DNA of 6,560 nt from Chloroflexota bacterium. GTDB lineage: Bacteria > Chloroflexota > Limnocylindria > Limnocylindrales > CSP1-4. Made by a program: the position numbers and the translations under genes. This document shows, piece after piece, positions 1 through 5,862 of the stretch; position 1 is the first letter of the stretch; the number at the start of each line of letters is the position of its first letter. The notes under the pieces were generated by a model that saw only the letters and a list, made by a program, of their open reading frames with translations, did not search any database and was not told the origin of the DNA. Where the stretch lies: assembly GCA_003158495.1 (NCBI GenBank), contig PMJT01000215.1:2858-9417 (forward strand), read 5' to 3'.

Positions 1-392
1 TTGCCCACATCCTCGATACCGAGGTCGGGGCATTCTCGGTTCGCCTCGAGGCGTTCCTTGCGGGCCGCGACTTCGAGAACTTCGACCCCGACGCTGAGGG
101 CTCCCGACCCGACCCGGGCGCCTCCCCCAACGCGCTGGCCGGGAAGCTGGCCGAGGCGAGAGCCTGGAGCCTGACCCGGCTCGCGACGATCACCGCGGCG
201 GACCTGGATCGAGTGGCGCGTCACTCAGAACTGGGCGTCGTCACGATGCGCGAGATGCTCAACGAGTGGGCAGCCCACGACCTGATGCACACGGTCCAGG
301 CGGAACGGGCGCTGATGCAGCCGTTCATCGTCGGCTCCGGAAAGTGGCGGAGCTACTTCTCCGGCCACGAGGCGGAGCCGGCCGCCGGCTGA
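1..392 (+). CDS. DinB-like (DinB_2/YfiT superfamily) protein, C-terminal part
   Basis: The frame is open from base 3 to a TGA at 390-392 and gives 129 visible residues. The start lies left of the window. The protein looks like the C-terminal two-thirds or more of a DinB/YfiT-type four-helix bundle. His2 sits in an AHILDTEVGAF helix, and an HDLMH motif (His92 and His96) is followed by a Q-A-E-R helix. In this superfamily a helix-2 histidine plus an H-x3-H pair bind a divalent metal, so the full triad appears to be present. Family members are often thiol-dependent S-transferases or DNA-damage-inducible proteins of unknown activity, and no substrate can be deduced here. The segment at residues 25-42, rich in Asp, Pro and Gly, is probably a loop between helices. 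It is probably cytosolic, as no hydrophobic segment is visible. The family call is fairly secure; the function is not. Confidence 0.82.
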   Translation, partial: AHILDTEVGAFSVRLEAFLAGRDFENFDPDAEGSRPDPGASPNALAGKLAEARAWSLTRLATITAADLDRVARHSELGVVTMREMLNEWAAHDLMHTVQAERALMQPFIVGSGKWRSYFSGHEAEPAAG

Positions 393-689
393 GTCGCCCG
401 GCCGGGGTCGAGGGCCAGCCGGGGCCGGGAGTCTGCGCTGGTCCGGTTTGCGCCCGGTGCACATAACGGCCGTCCAGACCGGCAGACCGCGGGCACGGGC
501 ATCGATCCAGTGCGCCTCGATGTACGGATCTGACGCCGGCTCCCAACCCAGGTCATTCCCATGCGCCCAGATGCACAGAATCGAAGGCTTCGGGCGCTAC
601 CGGAGCCGAGGCGTCAGGTTATTTGCATCCCACTCAAAGGCCCCCGCACGCGGCCGTCCGCCCGGCCCGGGGACCGTCGCCCGCCCCAT
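393..689. other. Gene-free stretch with a possible decayed coding remnant
   Basis: About 300 bp separate the stop of the DinB-like gene from the stop of the IMP-dehydrogenase-like gene, so both flanking genes end here. I see no complete gene, RNA gene or strong terminator with a T tract. GC-rich self-complementary words (around 396-405 and 661-672) could form small hairpins but are expected at this GC content. The minus strand from 596 down to about 450 reads as protein-like sequence, with W, H, D, E and P well distributed. It has an in-frame stop just upstream (597-599) and no start codon until a Met at 464, so if it was ever a gene it is now a fragment. I do not recognise the family. Confidence 0.4.
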
Positions 690-1853
690 CTACGGGTAGT
701 TCGGCGCCGAGCGGGCGAGTTCGATGTCGTGCGGGTGGCTCTCGATCTGGCCGGAGTGCGTCAGCTGTACGAAGCGGGCCTTGAGCCGCAGGTCGGCGAT
801 TGATTCCGCGCCGCAGTACGTCATGCCGGCGCGCGTGCCGCCGATCAGCTGGTAGAGGATGCCGGATAGCGGGCCGGCCACGGCGACCAGTGCCTCCACG
901 CCTTCGGGGACGAGCTTGCGGCGGTCGACCTGGGGGTACCGGTCGCTTCCGGCCGACATCGCGGCCAGCGAGCCCATGCCCCGGAACTGCTTGACGACGC
1001 GGCCGCCGACGCGCTCCGTTTCGCCCGGACTCTCCTCGGCCACGGCCAGAAGGCGGCCGAGCATGACCGAGTCCGCTCCGGCTGCAAGTGCCTTGACGAT
1101 GTCGCCTGAATAGCGAATGCCACCGTCGGCGATGATCGGCACATCGTGTTGCCGCGCGATGGAAGCCGCGAGCATGATCGCAGTGAGCTGCGGGACGCCG
1201 ACACCCGCGACGATGCGAGTCGTGCAAATCGCGCCCGGGCCGATGCCGACCTTCACGCCGTCCGCGCCCGCCTCAATGAGAGCGGCGGTTCCTTCGGCCG
1301 TGGCGACGTTGCCGGCCACGATGTCTATCGCGGTTCCGTAGCTGTCGCGGTACCGTCGGATCGCCTCGATCACGTTGCGGGTATGGCCATGGGCCGTGTC
1401 CACCACGAGAGCGTCCACGCCGGCCCGGACCAGGGCCTCGGCCCGGATCACCGAGTCCGGCCCGACGCCGACTGCAGCAACGGCGCGGAGCCGGCCGCGC
1501 GAGTCGACATTGGCGAAGTTCGCATCGCCGGGGACCTGGGCCGCCTTGACGGCCGCGACCTGCTCGGCCTGCCGTTCCGGGGCCTGGTTTCGATGGATGA
1601 CGCCGACTCCGCCTTCGAGGGCGATGGCAATGGCCATGCCTTCTTCGGTGACCGTGTCCATCGCCGCGCTCACGACCGGCGTGTTCAGGCCGATGTTGCG
1701 GGAGAAACGGCTCCGCACGTCCGTCTCGCCGGGGAGGATCTCCGAGTACTGCGGGACCAGGAGCACGTCATCGAAGGTGAAACCGGTCATCGGCTCGATG
1801 AGGCCGACTCCGGCCACCTGGTCCGCGCCGGGCCTTCCAGTCTGGGTCGTCAT
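690..1853 (-). CDS. guaB: IMP dehydrogenase-like protein lacking CBS domains
   Basis: A 387-residue TIM-barrel protein of the IMPDH/GMP reductase family. IMPDH oxidises IMP to XMP with NAD+, the committed step to GMP. Visible landmarks: FTFDDVLLVP (25-34), SAAMDTVTEEG (62-72), DTAHGHT (152-158), GNVAT (181-185), catalytic-loop Cys210 with Thr212, DGGIRYSGD (243-251), GMGS (292-295), the flap Arg305-Tyr306 dyad, YCG (346-348), and a C-terminal ESHPHD (371-376) with APNYP. The Arg-Tyr dyad is typical of IMPDH and absent from GMP reductase. The usual length is about 480-500; here the CBS pair between VKAAQ and the RLRAVAAVGVG strand is replaced by a short linker (about 104-122). Oddities: the phosphate-contacting positions read Ala208 (usually Ser), Arg267 (usually Ser in a GS motif) and Phe290 (usually Tyr before RGMGS). 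The ATG at 1851-1853 has a GAGAGG-type RBS about 10 nt upstream; Met22 is an alternative. The family is certain; true IMPDH activity is likely but unproven. Confidence 0.9.
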   Translation of the reverse strand: MTTQTGRPGADQVAGVGLIEPMTGFTFDDVLLVPQYSEILPGETDVRSRFSRNIGLNTPVVSAAMDTVTEEGMAIAIALEGGVGVIHRNQAPERQAEQVAAVKAAQVPGDANFANVDSRGRLRAVAAVGVGPDSVIRAEALVRAGVDALVVDTAHGHTRNVIEAIRRYRDSYGTAIDIVAGNVATAEGTAALIEAGADGVKVGIGPGAICTTRIVAGVGVPQLTAIMLAASIARQHDVPIIADGGIRYSGDIVKALAAGADSVMLGRLLAVAEESPGETERVGGRVVKQFRGMGSLAAMSAGSDRYPQVDRRKLVPEGVEALVAVAGPLSGILYQLIGGTRAGMTYCGAESIADLRLKARFVQLTHSGQIESHPHDIELARSAPNYP

Positions 1854-1863
1854 TCGCCGCCGT

Positions 1864-1870
1864 CCTCTCT
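1864..1870 (-). promoter_or_regulatory. Ribosome binding site of the IMPDH-like gene
   Basis: On the minus strand, AGAGAGG lies about 10 nt before the ATG at 1851-1853. It is a moderate match to the Shine-Dalgarno consensus and supports this start over the internal Met22. Confidence 0.5.
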
Positions 1871-2073
1871 CGCTCGCTCGATCGACCTGCCGGCCGATCC
1901 GCGCCTGGATATGCCGGCGCTGTACCCGAATCCACGCCTGTCGAGGGCGGCGGAAGCGGGGTGGTTGGCGGACATTCTACGGATCGTGGACCTCCTGCGT
2001 CGGATCGAGCCGATTTCGGTTCATCTTCCGCCCGTCTGCGCGGCTTCGGCCTTCCGCGTAGGCTTCGATTCAT

Positions 2074-2080
2074 GGAGGTG
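2074..2080 (+). promoter_or_regulatory. Ribosome binding site fixing a GTG start
   Basis: GGAGGTG lies 5 nt before the GTG at 2086-2088, a near-ideal Shine-Dalgarno position. It decides the start of the aldo/keto reductase. The nearby ATG at 2072 is in another frame and reads only seven codons to a stop. Confidence 0.75.
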
Positions 2081-2085
2081 CGATC

Positions 2086-3024
2086 GTGGAGCTGAGGCGG
2101 CTCGGAGAGTCGGGTCTACAGGTGTCGGCAGTTGGTCTGGGCACGAACAACTTCGCCGGCCGGCTGCACGACGAGGGGGCTCGGGCCGTCCTGAACGAGG
2201 CCCTGGAGCAGGGCATCACGTTCATCGACACTGCAGACGTCTATGGTCGCGGTTCCGAGACCGGACCCGGCGGTTCCGAAGAGCAACTGGGCCGGCTGCT
2301 TGCTGGTCGCCGCCACAGGGTCGTGCTGGCGACCAAGGTCGGGTTCTCCATGGGCGAGTACGCGTTCGAGAAGGGCTCGTCGAGGCGCTGGATCATCCAG
2401 GCGGTCGAAGACAGTCTGCGGCGTCTGCGGACCGACTACATCGACCTTTACCAGCTCCACGTACCCGATCCTGCGACTCCGATCGAAGAGAGCTTGAGGG
2501 CGCTCGACGACCTGGTGCGATCCGGCAAGGTTCGGTATATCGGCCACAGCAACTTCCCCGGATGGCAGATCTCCGACGCCGACTGGACCGCCCGGGTCGA
2601 GCACCTGGCGCGGCCGATCTCCGCGCAGATGCACTACAACCTGCTAGTTCGCGGGATCCAGGCGGAAGTGATTCCCGCCTGCCAGGCCCACGGGCTGGGC
2701 CTCGTCCCCTACTTCCCGCTCGAGTCGGGGTTCCTCACCGGCAAGTACCGCCCGGACGGGCAGGGCCGCGGCCGGCTCACGGAGAGCGCCCGCGCCGGCG
2801 ACGTAATGACGCCGGCCAACTTCGAGCGCATCGCCGCCTTCGAGTCGTTCGCGGCTGAAAAGGGCCACTCGCTGCTCGACCTGGCCTTCGGATGGCTTCT
2901 CAGTCAGCCCATCGTGGGTTCGGTGATCGCCAGCGCCAGCAGCCCGGAGCAGGTCAAGGCCAACGTTGCCGCGGCCGAGTGGCGGCTCCCGGCTGAAGAG
3001 ATGAGCGCAATCTCGGCGCTTTGA
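2086..3024 (+). CDS. Aldo/keto reductase (NADPH-dependent oxidoreductase)
   Basis: A 312-residue protein of standard length for the bacterial aldo/keto reductases that act as soluble (alpha/beta)8-barrel, NAD(P)H-dependent carbonyl reductases. The N-terminus has the typical RRLGESGLQVSAVGLGT hairpin and first strand. The catalytic tetrad is complete: Asp48 and Tyr53 in IDTADVYG, Lys84 in ATKVG, and His125 in LYQLH. The segment YIGHSNF (about 151-157) is the usual family signature. SAQMHYNLL and YFPLESGFLTGKY fit the strands lining the cofactor site. The C-terminal part from Gly278 (GSVIASASSPEQV, with Asn293) matches the cofactor-phosphate binding region. It begins with GTG, chosen for the strong RBS just upstream. 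It stands alone on its strand, divergent from the IMPDH-like gene and convergent with the zinc-ribbon gene. The substrate cannot be predicted; general aldehyde or ketone detoxification is a guess. Confidence 0.95.
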   Translation: MELRRLGESGLQVSAVGLGTNNFAGRLHDEGARAVLNEALEQGITFIDTADVYGRGSETGPGGSEEQLGRLLAGRRHRVVLATKVGFSMGEYAFEKGSSRRWIIQAVEDSLRRLRTDYIDLYQLHVPDPATPIEESLRALDDLVRSGKVRYIGHSNFPGWQISDADWTARVEHLARPISAQMHYNLLVRGIQAEVIPACQAHGLGLVPYFPLESGFLTGKYRPDGQGRGRLTESARAGDVMTPANFERIAAFESFAAEKGHSLLDLAFGWLLSQPIVGSVIASASSPEQVKANVAAAEWRLPAEEMSAISAL

Positions 3025-3070
3025 CGCGGCTGGCCGCCGGGCGTGGCCGACTGGACCGGCGCGGGTGGGG

Positions 3071-3319
3071 TCAGCTCTTCGGCGTCCGGCGCCGTGCGGC
3101 AAGCAGGTTGCGCAACGACCGCCGCGAGCTGCTGATTTCCTCGAGCGGATCGGCCTCGGTGGCCCAGGTCTCGTAGACGCCGGCACAGCTCGGGCACTCG
3201 TACACCACGAGGCTGCCCGTCTCCTCGTAGCGACGCCCGGCCGGAGCCACGTACAGGACTTCCACGAGGATCAGCCATGCCCCGCACGAGGGGCATATGT
3301 CCCGGGTGAGGCTCGTCAT
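3071..3319 (-). CDS. Small four-cysteine zinc-ribbon protein, uncharacterised
   Basis: This encodes 82 residues. Two CPSC knuckles, Cys9/Cys12 and Cys42/Cys45, are separated by 29 residues containing beta-prone stretches (LILVEVLYVA and SLVVYE), which is the layout of a zinc ribbon with a single four-Cys zinc site. The tail is charged: an acidic patch (residues 54-60, ATEADPLEE region) then a basic, Arg-rich helix (about 64-80) that could contact nucleic acid or a partner. I do not recognise a named family. The ATG at 3317-3319 is chosen because no start codon extends the frame upstream. A GAGG about 14 nt upstream is only a weak RBS. It converges on the aldo/keto reductase gene (46-bp gap) and diverges from the membrane-protein gene. 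That the gene is real rests on the paired Cys motifs and the clean fit between neighbours. Confidence 0.75.
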   Translation of the reverse strand: MTSLTRDICPSCGAWLILVEVLYVAPAGRRYEETGSLVVYECPSCAGVYETWATEADPLEEISSSRRSLRNLLAARRRTPKS

Positions 3320-3459
3320 CGGGTCATCGTAGCCTCGTGCGGGGCGGAATCCGCTCGGGGGTCTCCCGCGAATTGACCCGCGCCGCCGGGGCCCGGGGCC
3401 CCGTTCCGGCGGGCGCGGAGACGAGCCGAACGGCCGGGCGGCTGTGGGATGATTGGCCC
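3320..3459. promoter_or_regulatory. Divergent intergenic region between the zinc-ribbon and membrane-protein genes
   Basis: This is about 140 bp if the membrane protein starts at 3460. A TTGACC word at 3373-3378 resembles a -35 box but has no -10 partner at a proper distance. A GGATGATT word (3448-3455) ends just before the GTG at 3460, and no Shine-Dalgarno sequence is visible there. This would suit a very short or leaderless transcript, which is inference only. Confidence 0.25.
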
Positions 3460-5841
3460 GTGAGGGAGACCGAGCCGCCCGCCGAGCCTACGAATGCCAA
3501 GCAGCGTTCCGTTCGACCCTTTGGGTTCGCCGCCGGCCTGATCGGGCGGAGCGGCGAAGTGGCTTCGCTCAGCATCGTCCTGCTGACCGGTGTCGGCCTC
3601 CTCTTCGTCGGCCTCGAGACCGTCCGCGTCTCGCCGGATTGGGGCTTCAGCTACGGCGGCGCGATCAACGGCGTTTTCTCGCAACTCGCCGTCACCGGGC
3701 CCGCGGCCGTGCTGATCGCGCTGGCAACGACGGCGAACATCCTGGTCGGTGCATTCGTGCTTCGGCTGCTCGGGACCCCGGCGTTCCGCAGCCTCTCGGA
3801 TTTGGTGCTGGCCGGCTTCACCGCGGCCGTGGTTCTCGACGCGGTCACTCTATTCATCCTCGGGAGCGTCGGGTTCTTCGGCTGGCCGGAGTTGCTGGCG
3901 CTGCACGTGGTAGCCGCGGCCGGGTACGTATCCGCTCGCCGACGCGTGGCGCTGATGGCCGCCCCACTGCGATTCCGTGTTTCGCGGCCGGCCGCCTGGT
4001 GGCTGCTCGTCGCGGCGGTCTGGGCCGGGCCGATCCTAGTGGCGCTGGCCTCGCCCGCGGTGCCGTTCATGGACGTGCTGCCAAACCACGTCGCGCCCGT
4101 GGAGCATATCCACGTATTCGGCAGCTTCGCCACGCTGACGACTTCGCCGTCCCCGATCTACGGGGCTTCGCGGTTGATGCTGGGCTACGTGGCCATGCTC
4201 GGTCAACTGTCTACGATCACGAACCTCCATGCCATCCTGGCCGACGCCGCATTCGCCACCCCGCTCACTGTGCTCGTCGCCGTGGCCGCGCGCCGGCTGG
4301 CTGGGGCGCTCTTCGGTGGCAGTGCGAGCTTCTGGGTTCTGCTCACATTCCCACTCACATTCACCTTCATGCGCCTGCCGGACGCGCGCGGCACGGTCGT
4401 CGTCTTCCCGATTGCCGCCTGGGCGTTGGTCACCGTCGCCACCGAGCTGCGGGCCAGACAGGCCGAGCGACGCGCCACGGAACGACGAAGCGGCCGCTCC
4501 CCGGGCGCTCCGGTGCAGCCCGGCACGCAAGGGTCGCTGGGCCCCAACGTGGGTCTGGTCTTCGCGATCGGCGCCGCGTTCCTCGTTCATCCGCTGGTCG
4601 GTCTGGTCGCGATCACGGCTGTCGTCGGCGCCCTCGTTCTCTACCCCCGCGAACTGGCCCGGCCGGTCATTCCGGCCCTCTTCGGCGGCGGCCTGATCGC
4701 ACTGCCGCAGGCCCTGACCATGGGCGCGATCGACGTCCCGTCATGGGTCGGCGCAATCCTGATCGTCGCCGGCATTGGCGTGGCTTACGCCGCGGCTGCA
4801 GGCATGGACCTACTGGACGGCCGATGGGCGCCCGATCGACCTCCGGCGCCCGCAGGTCCCGGATCCGCACATTCCACGAGCGACTGGACGCGAGCCGCGC
4901 TCGTTGCGGCGGCAATCCTTTTCCTGCTGGTCGTGGCTCGGCGGATCATCACGCCGTCGAGCGACCCGGCCAACCCGGCCGATCCCGCCGGCGAGCTGAT
5001 GGTCGACTTCCCGCACCTGGTCTGGCTGACTCTCGCCGGCGCCCTGCTGGCGCTCCTGCGGCTCGGTCGCGGCTGGATCCTGCTCGGTTGCGGGATCGGC
5101 GCCGGGCTCCTCGCATGGGCGGCCACGGGCGAAGTCGGGTATGCCAACCTGACCCAGCAGGCGGTCCACTACGAAGTCCCCAAGTCGGTCGAATACTGGT
5201 TGCCTGTGATGCTTGCGATTGGGGGCGCGGGTTGTCTCGCCGCGATCCTGCGTGAACGGCGCCTGGGCCTGCTTCGGCCTGTCGCCGTCGGCGTCTTCCT
5301 CGTTATCTCGATCTACCCGGTCACGATGCCGCTCGTCACGGACGTCCGCATCGCCGAACACCGTGGCGCCGAGTCCGTTGGACTGGCGCTGCGCGAGGCC
5401 GAGCGCGGCTACTGGGCCACCTACCCGGACCCGCGACTCATCATCGATGCGCCGAGGCAGGCCGTCGTCGACGAGATTCGCGCGGAAGAACAGGCCGGAC
5501 GACTCGGCCCGACGACTCGCGTGCTGCACATCGCCGCCAGCTTCCAGCAGTGGTCGTCAGTGCCGATCGGCGTCTTCACCGGGGCTATCGAAACGTCGAT
5601 CTCGCTCCAGCCGGAGTTGAGCATTCACACCGAAGGCGGCCGCCTGCTGGGTTTCGACCAGCTGCCGGCCGAGCTCTCGAGCCGTTACGGATACGTCGTC
5701 CTCGAGCCCGACGGGCTTCCCGGCGAGGTCCTCGACCAGTCGAAGACGCTAATCACCCAGGCTGGCTACATCCAGATCTGGTCGAATTCGCAGGCGACTA
5801 TCTACGCCCGTTCGGGCCCTTCGTTGGTCCTGGTTCGGTAG
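3460..5841 (+). CDS. Large polytopic membrane protein with C-terminal soluble domain, possibly GT-C-type glycosyltransferase
   Basis: From the GTG at 3460 the protein has 793 residues. After a short charged N-terminus (1-33) come roughly 13-15 hydrophobic helices, from about residue 35 to 625, then a soluble domain (about 626-793) that probably lies outside the membrane. Arg-rich loops at 330-361 and around 596-605 suggest cytoplasmic sides; Pro-rich loops lie at 455-476 and 498-513. After a hydrophobic helix (about 178-199) comes a loop with Asp205, Asn209, His210, Glu215, His216 and His218. An acidic or His residue in such a loop, and a later FLVHPLVGL helix (His377), are reminiscent of GT-C lipid-sugar-dependent glycosyltransferases, but no diagnostic motif proves it. 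The soluble domain has alternating strands and ends in a YIQIWSNSQATIYAR strand pair. The frame is open back to a GTG at 3337, but the extra 41 residues are Arg/Gly-rich and unlike a real N-terminus. The gene is certain; the function is only suggested. Confidence 0.88.
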   Translation: MRETEPPAEPTNAKQRSVRPFGFAAGLIGRSGEVASLSIVLLTGVGLLFVGLETVRVSPDWGFSYGGAINGVFSQLAVTGPAAVLIALATTANILVGAFVLRLLGTPAFRSLSDLVLAGFTAAVVLDAVTLFILGSVGFFGWPELLALHVVAAAGYVSARRRVALMAAPLRFRVSRPAAWWLLVAAVWAGPILVALASPAVPFMDVLPNHVAPVEHIHVFGSFATLTTSPSPIYGASRLMLGYVAMLGQLSTITNLHAILADAAFATPLTVLVAVAARRLAGALFGGSASFWVLLTFPLTFTFMRLPDARGTVVVFPIAAWALVTVATELRARQAERRATERRSGRSPGAPVQPGTQGSLGPNVGLVFAIGAAFLVHPLVGLVAITAVVGALVLYPRELARPVIPALFGGGLIALPQALTMGAIDVPSWVGAILIVAGIGVAYAAAAGMDLLDGRWAPDRPPAPAGPGSAHSTSDWTRAALVAAAILFLLVVARRIITPSSDPANPADPAGELMVDFPHLVWLTLAGALLALLRLGRGWILLGCGIGAGLLAWAATGEVGYANLTQQAVHYEVPKSVEYWLPVMLAIGGAGCLAAILRERRLGLLRPVAVGVFLVISIYPVTMPLVTDVRIAEHRGAESVGLALREAERGYWATYPDPRLIIDAPRQAVVDEIRAEEQAGRLGPTTRVLHIAASFQQWSSVPIGVFTGAIETSISLQPELSIHTEGGRLLGFDQLPAELSSRYGYVVLEPDGLPGEVLDQSKTLITQAGYIQIWSNSQATIYARSGPSLVLVR

Positions 5842-5849
5842 ACGATTGC

Positions 5850-5862
5850 CCGGCACCGCCGG
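5850..5862. terminator. Small hairpin between convergent stop codons
   Basis: CCGGC and GCCGG form a perfect 5-bp stem around an ACC loop. The hairpin fills much of the 21-bp gap between the TAG of the membrane-protein gene (5839-5841) and the TAG of the minus-strand gene (5863-5865). It could serve both directions. No T tract follows on either strand, so classical Rho-independent termination is doubtful. Confidence 0.3.

Larger units (their letters stand above)
1854..2085. promoter_or_regulatory. Divergent intergenic region between the IMPDH-like gene and the aldo/keto reductase gene
   Basis: This 232-bp gap must hold the promoters of both divergent genes. I could not find a convincing -35/-10 pair in either direction. 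A TTGGCG word near 1964 and a CATTCT near 1973 are too close together to form one. A short CTCG tandem lies at about 1868-1880, next to the minus-strand RBS. No operator-like long palindrome or riboswitch fold was recognised. Confidence 0.35.

Noticed and set aside
582..592. CGAAGGCTTCG palindrome
   Set aside because: As a hairpin it has at most 4 bp around a 3-nt loop; it is a single copy with no flanking T tract or gene start, so it is probably chance.
634..1227. A minus-strand open frame inside the IMPDH-like gene
   Set aside because: It is an Arg/His-rich shadow of the IMPDH-like frame, which carries all the family motifs.
690..1853. GMP reductase as the identity of the IMPDH-like protein
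   Set aside because: The Arg-Tyr flap dyad, the KLVPEG segment and the C-terminal ESHPHD are IMPDH features not expected in GMP reductase.
1146..2858. A 570-codon open frame on the plus strand
   Set aside because: It lies antisense to the IMPDH-like gene and out of frame over the aldo/keto reductase. It is Arg/Gly/Ala-rich with no recognisable motif; long open shadows are expected at this GC content.
3025..3070. A possible terminator hairpin between the aldo/keto reductase and zinc-ribbon genes
   Set aside because: TGGCC and GGCCG words can pair around a loop of about 9 nt, but extending the stem needs a mismatch and G-U pairs, and there is no T tract.
4036..4590. A minus-strand open frame antisense to the membrane-protein gene
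   Set aside because: Its composition is that of a shadow (Arg/Gly/Glu-rich, no motif), and it lacks a plausible RBS.
3453..5255. A 600-codon open frame on the plus strand overlapping the membrane-protein gene
   Set aside because: It is a plus-one shadow full of Arg, Gly and Pro with no hydrophobic pattern; the overlapping frame gives clean membrane helices.
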